From NCBI GenBank assembly GCA_018365455.1, contig JAGZJZ010000075.1:1-29597 (forward strand): a DNA stretch of 29,597 nucleotides, in the 5' to 3' direction. The DNA is from Clostridiales bacterium (lineage in GTDB: Bacteria; Bacillota; Clostridia; Lachnospirales; Lachnospiraceae). Below, piece after piece: positions 1 through 7,432 of this stretch (positions within the stretch are counted from its first letter, which is position 1; every line of letters begins with the position of its first letter). The translations under genes were made by a program, and so were the position numbers. The notes below the pieces were generated by a model. It was not told the origin of the DNA. It saw nothing but the letters and a program-made list of their open reading frames with translations, and searched no databases.

Positions 1-322
1 AAAATACCAGTTCTGCGGCCAGCTGACGGAGTCCATACCAGTTTCCCACGCCCATCTTTTCGTACACTACCTATCTTATACAAAGCGTCCTTACTCAGCT
101 AAACCCAAATTTAGAATTTTATAAACCGCAAGGCCATCCTATCTACTTATTAAGTAAAGATATGAAGTTTTCGAATTATATTTGTACCTGAAATTATTAC
201 CTCTGGCATAGAATTCTCCGGATATGTAATAATAATTGAGAAAATGCTTTTCATTTGAAATAATATATGTTATCATATATGAACAAGTGAACATATATTA
301 ATTTAATACAGGAGGGATTTGG
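1..322. other. Left-edge intergenic region
   Basis: No gene is supported here. The first 65 bases are open on the minus strand (about 22 codons, running off the window edge), with no convincing ribosome site. They could be the start of a gene or a gene relic, but the stretch is too short to name. The rest is AT-rich and ends in the promoter region of the methyltransferase gene. Confidence 0.4.
236..296 (+). promoter_or_regulatory. Promoter and operator-like repeat upstream of the methyltransferase gene
   Basis: TTGAGA at 236-241 and TAATAT at 261-266 form a plausible but loose (19-bp spacer) sigma-A promoter. Just downstream, TGAACA occurs twice as a direct repeat (about 279-292), flanked by inverted TATATG/CATATA. 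This recalls ArsR/SmtB-type operators, but in those the TGAACA halves are inverted. The operator reading is tentative. Confidence 0.35.
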
Positions 323-907
323 ATGAGTATGTTGCAGATTGGCGGTATTTTAATTTTAGTATCTTTTTATGGGGCATATTTTATGAAAATGCTGCTGCAG
401 AGGAAAAAAGGAATTAAAACAAATCAGATGGGAAAAGGCAAGAAGGACAGTGTTACGCTTTTAGTGGAAAGAGCTTTGGGCGTTTTGACGGTGCTTATTG
501 TATTTTTTGAACTGGGCAGTATTTTAAATGGTGGACACTGGTATTTTAACGAATTCATACGTACTGTGGGGATCCTTGCAGCAGCTGCGGGAGTTGTTAT
601 ATTTATCATTGCCATGTGGACGATGCGGGACAGCTGGCGCGCCGGGATTCCGGATCAGGAAGAAACCAGGATGATAACGGAGGGAATTTATAAGTATAGC
701 AGGAATCCAGCATTCTTAGGATTTGACTTGATGTATCTGGGGATTTTAATTGCATTTTTTAATCCCATACTTTTAGCTGTTACGGTATGTACGATTCTGG
801 TGCTGCATTTGCAGATTCTTCAGGAAGAAAAATACCTGGAGATAGTATTTGGCGAGGAGTATCTTGTATATAAACAGATTACCGGCAGGTATTTTTGCTT
901 CTTTTAG
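323..907 (+). CDS. Isoprenylcysteine carboxyl methyltransferase-like membrane protein
   Basis: A 194-residue integral membrane protein of the ICMT/phospholipid methyltransferase-like superfamily, which uses S-adenosylmethionine to methylate lipid-linked or small substrates. Hydrophobic helices are visible near residues 4-24, 50-68, 80-100 and 132-165. The signature is the C-terminal GIYKYSRNPAFLG block, where RNPxxLG is typical of the family, followed by a conserved Glu-rich segment (QEEKYLE, FGEEY). The start is set by GGAGGG at 312-317, five to six bases before the ATG. In bacteria the substrate of this family is usually unknown, and nothing in the neighbours reveals it. The gene appears to be transcribed alone. 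Confidence 0.75.
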   Translation: MSMLQIGGILILVSFYGAYFMKMLLQRKKGIKTNQMGKGKKDSVTLLVERALGVLTVLIVFFELGSILNGGHWYFNEFIRTVGILAAAAGVVIFIIAMWTMRDSWRAGIPDQEETRMITEGIYKYSRNPAFLGFDLMYLGILIAFFNPILLAVTVCTILVLHLQILQEEKYLEIVFGEEYLVYKQITGRYFCFF

Positions 908-1038
908 TGCTGTGCAGTGCCGTTTAGTATCAGGTGGGAGCCAGACGAAGACAATCCTCCAAAAACACTCCGGGAATGCTGTAAGGAGAAATTGAACGGC
1001 GAAATGGTAAAGGCACGTAGAAAGGAATAGATCATAAT

Positions 1039-1920
1039 ATGAAACCTTTAAGTAAAGCAGGAATTACAGCCTGTTCCAACGGATTACCACTGACATCCAA
1101 GGAACAGATAAATGATTTATCAGACATATTAATGAAAATGGGACTGGTGCCTGTAATCAGTCCCTGCATTTTTGAAAATAGTGAAGGTTACAGCAGTGGG
1201 GCTAAAGAACGCGGGGAAGCGCTGATGGAATTTTACAGGCAGAATGATATAGATGCCGTATTTGATGTCTCAGGCGGGGACCTTGCCAATGGAATCCTGG
1301 AATACCTGGATTACGAACTGATCCGGAAAAATCCAAAGCCTTTCTTTGGCTATAGTGACCTGACAACTGTATTGAATGGGATTTATACAAAAACAGGATG
1401 CCAGACATATTTATACCAAATTCGCAACCTCTGTGCATCAGGCAATTTTAACGCACGGTTCGAGACAGCCGGGAGGCAGCAGAGAAATTTTGGGGAAACT
1501 ATGCTTCAGGGAGGAGACAGTTTGTATCGCTTTTCTTACCGATTCTGTCAGCAGCAGGAAATGAAAGGAATTGTTGTGGGCGGCAATATCCGGTGCCTTT
1601 TAAAACTGGCGGGAACACCGTATTTTCCGGATGTTCGTAATAAAGTTCTTTTTCTGGAGAGCAGAAGCGGTGACAGAGCAAAGTTAGAAACGTTCCTGTA
1701 TCAGTTAAAACAGATGGGCGTATTCCAACATTCTGCAGGGGTTCTTCTTGGTACATTCTCGGAATTGGACAGGTCAAATAAATATGCGATTGAAAATCTT
1801 TTGATGGAAGCCGCGGATAATCCATCTCTTCCGGTTGCAAAAACAGAGGAGATCGGACATGGCGGCAATTCAAAGTGTCTTGTGATTGGGAAAGAGTATT
1901 CTTTCCGAAATCACGAATGA
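1039..1920 (+). CDS. S66 family LD-carboxypeptidase (muramoyltetrapeptide carboxypeptidase)
   Basis: A 293-residue peptidase of family S66. Members cleave the L-Lys/DAP-D-Ala bond of peptidoglycan tetrapeptides during wall recycling; some relatives (MccF) cleave microcin C. The Ser-Glu-His triad can be placed: Ser106 in FFGYSD, Glu207 in VLFLES and His274 in IGHG. The length matches the family, and no signal peptide is seen, so it should act in the cytoplasm. The ribosome site is weak (AAAGGA, about 13 bases before the ATG). The N-terminus lacks the usual GDxIGIVAPS form and reads AGITACSNG, so this is a divergent subgroup. Neighbours give no operon context. Confidence 0.8.
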   Translation: MKPLSKAGITACSNGLPLTSKEQINDLSDILMKMGLVPVISPCIFENSEGYSSGAKERGEALMEFYRQNDIDAVFDVSGGDLANGILEYLDYELIRKNPKPFFGYSDLTTVLNGIYTKTGCQTYLYQIRNLCASGNFNARFETAGRQQRNFGETMLQGGDSLYRFSYRFCQQQEMKGIVVGGNIRCLLKLAGTPYFPDVRNKVLFLESRSGDRAKLETFLYQLKQMGVFQHSAGVLLGTFSELDRSNKYAIENLLMEAADNPSLPVAKTEEIGHGGNSKCLVIGKEYSFRNHE

Positions 1921-1986
1921 AAAAGTAAAAAGTTTAAAAAAGACAGATTCAAAAAGAAAAAGCATAGAAATTAATAACATAAAAAG

Positions 1987-2000
1987 CGAATATATGTTCG
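1987..2000. promoter_or_regulatory. LexA (SOS) box
   Basis: CGAATATATGTTCG differs by one base from the Bacillus-type LexA/DinR operator CGAAC-N4-GTTCG. It lies eight bases upstream of the -35 element of a strong promoter driving two genes of DNA-repair families, which is where a LexA operator would be expected. A second, weaker palindrome, CAAACAAATGTTTG, lies at 2042-2055. Confidence 0.6.
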
Positions 2001-2007
2001 AAAAAAC

Positions 2008-2036
2008 TTGCATCCCTGACAAGCATGTGCTACAAT
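2008..2036 (+). promoter_or_regulatory. Sigma-A promoter of the radical SAM/DUF4130 operon
   Basis: TTGCAT at 2008-2013, a 17-bp spacer and TACAAT at 2031-2036, with TGTGC just before the -10 giving an extended -10. It sits between the two LexA-like palindromes. The expected start point near 2042-2044 falls inside the downstream palindrome. Confidence 0.7.
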
Positions 2037-2041
2037 AAAGA

Positions 2042-2055
2042 CAAACAAATGTTTG
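2042..2055. promoter_or_regulatory. Second LexA-like palindrome
   Basis: CAAACAAATGTTTG is a perfect inverted repeat (CAAAC/GTTTG, 4-bp spacer). It matches CGAAC-N4-GTTYG except for G to A at the second position. It covers the predicted transcription start, so binding there would block initiation. Confidence 0.35.
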
Positions 2056-2074
2056 GGGTGAGGCTATAAATATT

Positions 2075-3406
2075 ATGAAGATACAGGAATCGATGAGTGT
2101 CTATGACAAATTACAGATTTTATCGGATGCAGCTAAATATGATGTGGCGTGTACTTCCAGCGGCGTGGACCGCAAGGGGAATGGGAAAGGAATCGGCAAT
2201 TGTATAGCACCGGGTATCTGCCACAGTTTTTCTGCTGACGGCAGATGCATTTCACTGTTGAAAATTTTATTTACAAATGAATGTATTTTTGATTGCAAGT
2301 ACTGCATTAACCGTTCTTCCAATGATGTAGAGCGCACTTCTTTTACCCCGGAAGAAGTGTGTGAGCTGACTATGGAATTTTACCGCAGAAATTATATTGA
2401 AGGGCTGTTCCTAAGCTCCGGAGTACTGCGCAATCCCACTTATACCATGGAACTTTTATATCAGACGCTGTATAAACTGCGGAACGAATATCATTTCCAG
2501 GGGTATATTCATGTGAAAGCCATACCCGGGGCATCCCAGGATTTAATCGACAGAACCGGGTTTCTGGCAGACAGGATGAGTGTCAACCTGGAACTCCCCA
2601 CGTCCGAAGGACTGAAGAAACTGGCACCACATAAGACCCGCAAGACGATTCTGGCACCTATGCGGCAGATTCAGAGTACACGGGAGGAGAATCGGTATGA
2701 CGTGGCTGTATATCGCAATGCGCCCAAGTTTGTGCCGGCAGGACAGAGTACCCAGATGATTATTGGTGCAACGCCGGAAAATGACTATGAGATCATCTCG
2801 GTAGCCGAGTCCCTGTATCAGAAATTTGATTTAAAGCGTGTTTTTTACTCCGCCTTTGTGCATGTAAATGAAGACTCCAATCTGCCAATGCTTCCGGGAG
2901 GACCACCTCTGTTACGGGAACACAGGCTTTATCAGGCTGACTGGCTGCTGCGGTTTTATGGCTTTCAGGCGGGAGAACTGCTGTCGGAAAAAAGGCCCAA
3001 TTTTAATGTGCTGATCGATCCAAAATGTGACTGGGCATTGGGACATCTGGAGAATTTTCCAATTGAGATAAACCGTGCGGATTATTTTATGCTGCTTCGG
3101 GTGCCGGGAATCGGGACGAAGTCCGCCAGAAGAATTGTGCAGGCGAGAAGATTTGGGAGTCTAAAGTTTGAGGATTTAAAGAAAATGGGGGTTGTGCTGA
3201 AAAGAGCACTGTATTTTATCACCTGCCAGGGAAAGATGATGTATCCGGTAAAGATAGATGAAGATTATATATTGCGCAATCTCTTGAGCGTGGGTGAGAA
3301 ACTTCCCTTTGAGGCAGCCGGATATCGCCAGTTGAGTCTGTTTGATGATTACAATGTGGATGCAGGTATGAATGCCTACGCTCAAAAGTTGATTGTGCAG
3401 GCATAA
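2075..3406 (+). CDS. Putative DNA modification/repair radical SAM protein (SplB-like)
   Basis: A 443-residue protein of the family named putative DNA modification/repair radical SAM protein, distantly related to spore photoproduct lyase. The radical SAM cluster motif CxxxCxxC is at Cys70, Cys74 and Cys77 (CIFDCKYC). Near residues 338-375 there is a helix-hairpin-helix-type DNA-binding segment (LLRVPGIGTKSARRIV). In this family such a gene is usually paired with a DUF4130 gene, and that partner follows 18 bp downstream here. The purine-rich GGGGTGAGG at 2053-2061 is the likely ribosome site, though 13 bases from the ATG. The upstream LexA-like boxes support a DNA-damage role. The exact reaction is not established. 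Confidence 0.85.
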   Translation: MKIQESMSVYDKLQILSDAAKYDVACTSSGVDRKGNGKGIGNCIAPGICHSFSADGRCISLLKILFTNECIFDCKYCINRSSNDVERTSFTPEEVCELTMEFYRRNYIEGLFLSSGVLRNPTYTMELLYQTLYKLRNEYHFQGYIHVKAIPGASQDLIDRTGFLADRMSVNLELPTSEGLKKLAPHKTRKTILAPMRQIQSTREENRYDVAVYRNAPKFVPAGQSTQMIIGATPENDYEIISVAESLYQKFDLKRVFYSAFVHVNEDSNLPMLPGGPPLLREHRLYQADWLLRFYGFQAGELLSEKRPNFNVLIDPKCDWALGHLENFPIEINRADYFMLLRVPGIGTKSARRIVQARRFGSLKFEDLKKMGVVLKRALYFITCQGKMMYPVKIDEDYILRNLLSVGEKLPFEAAGYRQLSLFDDYNVDAGMNAYAQKLIVQA

Positions 3407-3424
3407 TGTGAGGTTGGGAATAAA

Positions 3425-4192
3425 ATGGAAAAGATAATATTCAGATGTGAGGACAGTACGGATGGCATATTTACTGGGGTGTATGATGCATGGGCAAGCA
3501 GGCTGGGGCATGGGAATGTGGCATTGCAGTCCGGAGGGAATTTAAATTATGAACTCTTTACAAGTTACGTCGATGTTCCGGTGGATCATGAAAAGGCATA
3601 TAAGGTTGCCAGAACAATCCGGGAAAAAATGGTGGAAGAAGACTATGAGGCGGTTTATCAGGCAACTCTGTCAAGGGAGGATGACAAGGCAGATGCGATT
3701 TACCGGATGATTGTGCTGGGGCTTAGCGGCAACTACCGGGGACCGGTGATTCAGAATCTGGGGAATCCCCATATCTGTAAGGTGTTTGAACTGTCAAGAA
3801 ATGTAGGAAATGAAGCGCATCACTATCTGGGGTTTGTCCGGTTTAAAGAACTTCAGAATAAAATACTCAGTTCAGTGATAGAGCCGGAAAATAAGATTAT
3901 TCCGGTAATTGGAGATCATTTTGCCAATCGTTTTCCCAATGAAAATTTTCTGCTTTACGATAAAACCCATCAGATGCTTATGGTGCATGAGGTGGGAAAA
4001 GACTGGGTTGTGGTTACCGGGGAAGTGAACGATCCCGAAAAATTATACCGGGCATCGGATAGAGAGATGGAATTTCAGGAACTGTGGAAAGGCTTCTGTA
4101 AAAGTATCGGTATTAAGGAACGTAAGAATCAGCAGCTCCAGCGCAAGCTTGTACCTTTGAAACGCAGAAAGTACATGCCGGAATTTATATGA
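3425..4192 (+). CDS. DUF4130 family DNA-metabolism protein, partner of the radical SAM protein
   Basis: A 255-residue protein of the TIGR03915/DUF4130 family, annotated elsewhere as a probable DNA metabolism protein. Family features include the central NVGNEAHHYLGFVRF segment and the following IIPVIGDHFANRFPNENFLLYD block. In other bacteria a related domain is fused to a uracil-DNA-glycosylase-like domain, which supports a repair role, but its activity is unknown to me. It sits 18 bp after the radical SAM gene and is almost certainly co-transcribed and under the same SOS-like control. The C-terminus is basic (KLVPLKRRKYMPEFI), which may aid nucleic-acid contact. Confidence 0.82.
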   Translation: MEKIIFRCEDSTDGIFTGVYDAWASRLGHGNVALQSGGNLNYELFTSYVDVPVDHEKAYKVARTIREKMVEEDYEAVYQATLSREDDKADAIYRMIVLGLSGNYRGPVIQNLGNPHICKVFELSRNVGNEAHHYLGFVRFKELQNKILSSVIEPENKIIPVIGDHFANRFPNENFLLYDKTHQMLMVHEVGKDWVVVTGEVNDPEKLYRASDREMEFQELWKGFCKSIGIKERKNQQLQRKLVPLKRRKYMPEFI

Positions 4193-4373
4193 ACTGTCAG
4201 TGTAAAAATTTGGAACAAAATCATAGATAAATTGCTGGTGTTGCAGATAGTGAGTTTAGACCGAAAGGAAATAGAATAGTTATTATTCATAGATTAGAAA
4301 ATTCTTTTCTTATATAATTGGATAAAATGACGGGACGAAATCGATACCACAAAATGATCATAAAAATGCAGTG

Positions 4374-4402
4374 TTGACAAAATCTTCTTGACATGACATA
4401 AT
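4374..4402 (+). promoter_or_regulatory. Strong sigma-A promoter of the HPr-like gene
   Basis: Consensus TTGACA at 4374-4379, a 17-bp spacer and CATAAT at 4397-4402. The gap 4193-4440 holds nothing else recognisable apart from AT-rich sequence. Confidence 0.75.
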
Positions 4403-4449
4403 ATGGCAACAAATAAATTAGTCAAACATGGTTAAGTGAGGTGAAAAGT

Positions 4450-4677
4450 ATGTCAGAAAGGAAAATTAAGCTTTCCGAAATCAATGAAGTAAAAGAATTT
4501 GTATCAACTGCAGGTAAATGTGATTTTGATATCGATGTATTCTATAACAGAGTTGTCATCGACGCCAAGTCAATATTAGGCGTGTTAAGCTTAGACCTGA
4601 CACGTGTACTTACTGTAAAATACGGCGGAGAAGATATGCAGTTCGAAAATGTATTAAGTAAGTATTGTGCATCTTAG
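4450..4677 (+). CDS. HPr-like protein lacking the PTS histidine
   Basis: A 75-residue protein with the HPr fold pattern. The C-terminal two thirds (VVIDAKSILGVLSLDLTR) match the HPr block around regulatory Ser46, KSIMGVMSLG. The segment that should hold the catalytic His15 (GLHARPA in HPr) instead reads STAGKCDFDID and has no histidine. This is the arrangement of Crh in Bacillus: a carbon-control HPr homologue that can be phosphorylated on serine but cannot carry phosphate in sugar transport. The role here is inferred. The start is ATG 4450, seven bases after AGGTG; the GTG at 4441 overlaps that ribosome site and is not used. Confidence 0.75.
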   Translation: MSERKIKLSEINEVKEFVSTAGKCDFDIDVFYNRVVIDAKSILGVLSLDLTRVLTVKYGGEDMQFENVLSKYCAS

Positions 4678-4741
4678 CGTGTATTTGAAGCTGTACAATT
4701 CAAATTTGACTTAGCCGTTTAACATCATATGGAAAAGCAGG

Positions 4742-4774
4742 CGCATAATCTTGGATAGAGGTTATGCGTTTTTT
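4742..4774 (+). terminator. Intrinsic terminator after the HPr-like gene
   Basis: CGCATAA (4742-4748) pairs with TTATGCG (4762-4768) across a 13-nt loop, followed by six T. It separates the strongly expressed small gene from the helicase gene. Confidence 0.8.
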
Positions 4775-4775
4775 G

Positions 4776-4784
4776 TGCTATAAT
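4776..4784 (+). promoter_or_regulatory. Extended -10 promoter of the helicase gene
   Basis: TGCTATAAT gives a perfect -10 with the TGn extension, right after the upstream terminator. No good -35 is seen at 16-18 bp, as is common for extended -10 promoters. Confidence 0.5.
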
Positions 4785-4876
4785 GAAAATCATGTAAGGA
4801 TAAAGTTCTCAAGAGCGTATATTTGGAGAATGTTTATAACGATTTGCGGGAAGCGGATGGAATAGGAGACAGGGAA

Positions 4877-7234
4877 TTGGACGTAATACGGATTTCAGTG
4901 CGTAATCTGGTAGAATTCATTTTGCGCAGCGGTGATATAGATAATCGAAGAGGCTCCATGGCGGATAAAGAAGCCATGCAGCTTGGCAGTAAGCTGCACA
5001 GGAAAATCCAGGGGCAGATGGGGGCAGCTTATAAGGCGGAGGTGCCACTTAAACATCTGGTGGAGTTTGAAGATTTTGCAATCAGTATTGAGGGAAGAGC
5101 AGATGGCATACAGGTAGATGATTCCGGAGTGATGATCGATGAGATCAAAGGCGTTTACCGGGATCTGGAGTTTTTAAATGAACCGGTGGGGATTCATCTG
5201 GCACAGGCTATGTGCTATGCCTATATCTATGCAAATGAAGAAAAGCTGGAAAATATCGGGGTACAGATGACTTATTGCAATCTGGATACAGAAGTAATAA
5301 AGCGGTTTTATCAGGAATACCGGTTTGAGGATTTGCAGGAATGGTTTCAGAAACTGGTGTCTGAGTATCAGAAGTGGGCAGTTTTCCAAAAGGAATGGAG
5401 ACAGAAAAGAACAGATTCCATCAGGGAAATTACATTTCCCTTTCCATACCGTGAGGGACAGAAAGGATTGGCTGGTGCTGTCTATCGCACGATCCAAAGA
5501 AAGAAGAAGCTGTTCATCCAGGCGTCAACCGGTGTGGGGAAGACGATTTCAACCGTATTTCCGGCAGTGAAGGCAGTTGGGGAAGGATTGGGCGATAAAA
5601 TATTTTATTTGACAGCCAAAACCATAACCAGAACAGTAGCGGCAGAAGCCTTTGAACTTTTAAAAGAGCAGGGGCTGCAGTACAAAGTAATTATCTTAAC
5701 GGCAAAGGAGAAGATCTGTCCTTGTGAAGAGACACTTTGCAATCCTCAGGACTGCCCTTATGCAAAGGGCCATTACGACAGGATCAACGATGCCGTGTAC
5801 GAACTTTTAAACGAGAAAAGCCGATTTTTTCGGGAGGATATTCTGGAGCAGGCTGAAAAATGGATGGTATGTCCTTTTGAACTGTCACTGGATTTATCTG
5901 TGTGGGTGGATGCCATTATCTGCGATTACAATTATGTGTTTGATCCCAGGGCCAGTCTGAAGCGCTTTTTTGCGGATGGGATACAGGGAGACTATCTGTT
6001 TCTCATTGATGAGGCTCACAACCTGGTGGAACGGGGACGGCAGATGTTTAGTGCCAGTCTGTATAAGGAAGAGATTCTGGAAGTAAAAAGGGCGATTAAG
6101 CCATACAGCAGGAGAGTGGAACGCCAGCTGGAAAAATGCAATAAGATTATGCTGGAGATGAAGAGGGAATGCCAGAATTATGAGGTTCTGGAAAATGTGG
6201 GTCCTCTTGTGATCGCCTTAATGAATTTGTGTGCGGAAATCGAAAAATTTCTGGAAGAGTCGGATCAGCCCGCAGTCAAGGAGGTGGTTACAAATCTTTA
6301 TTTTGAAGCCAGGGCATTTTTAGATACCCATGAGAGACTGGATGAAAATTATGTGATATATTCCGAAATGGAGGAAGACGGGCGCTTTAAGGTGAAACTC
6401 TTCTGTATTGATACGTCTAAAAATATACAGGAGTGTCTGGATAAAGGGAATAGCACCATATACTTTTCGGCGACGCTGCTTCCTGTAAAATATTATATGG
6501 AGCTGTTAAGTGAGGCGGAGGATGATTATACAATTTATGCGGAATCATCTTTTGACCCCAGGAAAAAGAAGGTGCTGATTGGTACGGATATCAGCAGTAA
6601 ATATACCAGAAGAAGTTTTCATGAATATCAGAAAATGGCTTGGTACATTAAAAAAGCCATGGAGGGACAAAAAGGCAACTATCTTGTATTTTTTCCATCC
6701 TATAAGCTGATGACCGAAGTAGAGGAAATTTTCCGGGAAGAAATGGGGGAAGACGTGCTTTGCATATGCCAGAGCAGCAATATGAAAGAAGAAGAGCGGG
6801 AGGAATTTCTGCAGGAATTTGAGCGGGAGCAGGAGAACAGCCTGGTAGGCTTCTGTGTAATGGGCGGGATTTTTTCCGAAGGGATAGATCTGAAAAGAGA
6901 CAGCCTGATCGGTGCACTGATCATTGGTACTGGATTGCCCCAGATCTGCAATGAGCGGGAAATCTTAAAGAGTTATTATGATAAGCGGAATATGGACGGG
7001 TTCTCTTATGCATATCTGTATCCCGGAATGAATAAAGTGCTGCAGTCGGCAGGCAGGGTGATCCGGACAGATGACGACCAGGGCGTGATACTGTTATTAG
7101 ATGAACGCTTTCTGCAGAGGCAGTATCAGTATCTGTTTCCCAGGGAATGGGACAATTATGAGACTTGCCGGCTGGATAATCTGGCAGATAAACTGGAGGA
7201 ATTCTGGCAGGGGATTTCAGACATTAGCAATTGA
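4877..7234 (+). CDS. PD-(D/E)XK nuclease / Rad3-XPD (DinG-like) Fe-S helicase fusion
   Basis: A 785-residue protein. The N-terminal part looks like a Cas4/RecB-type PD-(D/E)XK nuclease: GRAD (Asp76) and DEIKG (Glu89, Lys91) supply the metal-binding motif. A superfamily 2 helicase of the XPD/DinG type follows, with Walker A ASTGVGKT (216-223), an Fe-S cysteine set (Cys281, 283, 288, 293, then Cys332), DEAH in LIDEAHN (378-381) and motif VI QSAGRVIR (723-730). It should unwind and trim damaged or displaced DNA. The start is chosen at TTG 4877, eight bases after AGGAG (4864-4868), giving MDVIRISVRNLVEF. An upstream in-frame TTG at 4823 has only a weak ribosome site and would add 18 residues. Confidence 0.85.
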   Translation: MDVIRISVRNLVEFILRSGDIDNRRGSMADKEAMQLGSKLHRKIQGQMGAAYKAEVPLKHLVEFEDFAISIEGRADGIQVDDSGVMIDEIKGVYRDLEFLNEPVGIHLAQAMCYAYIYANEEKLENIGVQMTYCNLDTEVIKRFYQEYRFEDLQEWFQKLVSEYQKWAVFQKEWRQKRTDSIREITFPFPYREGQKGLAGAVYRTIQRKKKLFIQASTGVGKTISTVFPAVKAVGEGLGDKIFYLTAKTITRTVAAEAFELLKEQGLQYKVIILTAKEKICPCEETLCNPQDCPYAKGHYDRINDAVYELLNEKSRFFREDILEQAEKWMVCPFELSLDLSVWVDAIICDYNYVFDPRASLKRFFADGIQGDYLFLIDEAHNLVERGRQMFSASLYKEEILEVKRAIKPYSRRVERQLEKCNKIMLEMKRECQNYEVLENVGPLVIALMNLCAEIEKFLEESDQPAVKEVVTNLYFEARAFLDTHERLDENYVIYSEMEEDGRFKVKLFCIDTSKNIQECLDKGNSTIYFSATLLPVKYYMELLSEAEDDYTIYAESSFDPRKKKVLIGTDISSKYTRRSFHEYQKMAWYIKKAMEGQKGNYLVFFPSYKLMTEVEEIFREEMGEDVLCICQSSNMKEEEREEFLQEFEREQENSLVGFCVMGGIFSEGIDLKRDSLIGALIIGTGLPQICNEREILKSYYDKRNMDGFSYAYLYPGMNKVLQSAGRVIRTDDDQGVILLLDERFLQRQYQYLFPREWDNYETCRLDNLADKLEEFWQGISDISN

Positions 7235-7269
7235 TCATAGAATTCACTTTATAAATCTGAGACAAAAAG

Positions 7270-7307
7270 CAGATCTGTACAAAGAACCCGTACAGATCTG
7301 TTTTTTT
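7270..7307 (+). terminator. Intrinsic terminator after the helicase gene
   Basis: An 11-bp perfect stem, CAGATCTGTAC (7270-7280) with GTACAGATCTG (7290-7300), a 9-nt loop and seven T. Very strong. Confidence 0.92.
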
Positions 7308-7432
7308 GTGACATATCTCACAATATTGGCAGCTATTTTAACGAAAAACCCTCCTTGCCATAACCAGCACCAGGTGGTAGAATAAAAAAGAAGTTAAACC
7401 TAAGATATAATCACAATAGCATGGAGGAACCT

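Noticed and set aside
1..65. Open minus-strand frame of about 22 codons at the window edge (KMGVGNWYGLRQLAAELVF)
   Set aside because: Too short, no clear ribosome site and no recognised family; could be a gene start or chance.
1202..1873. Minus-strand frames of 78 and 124 residues over the S66 gene
   Set aside because: Antisense shadows of a gene with an intact Ser-Glu-His triad; no ribosome sites.
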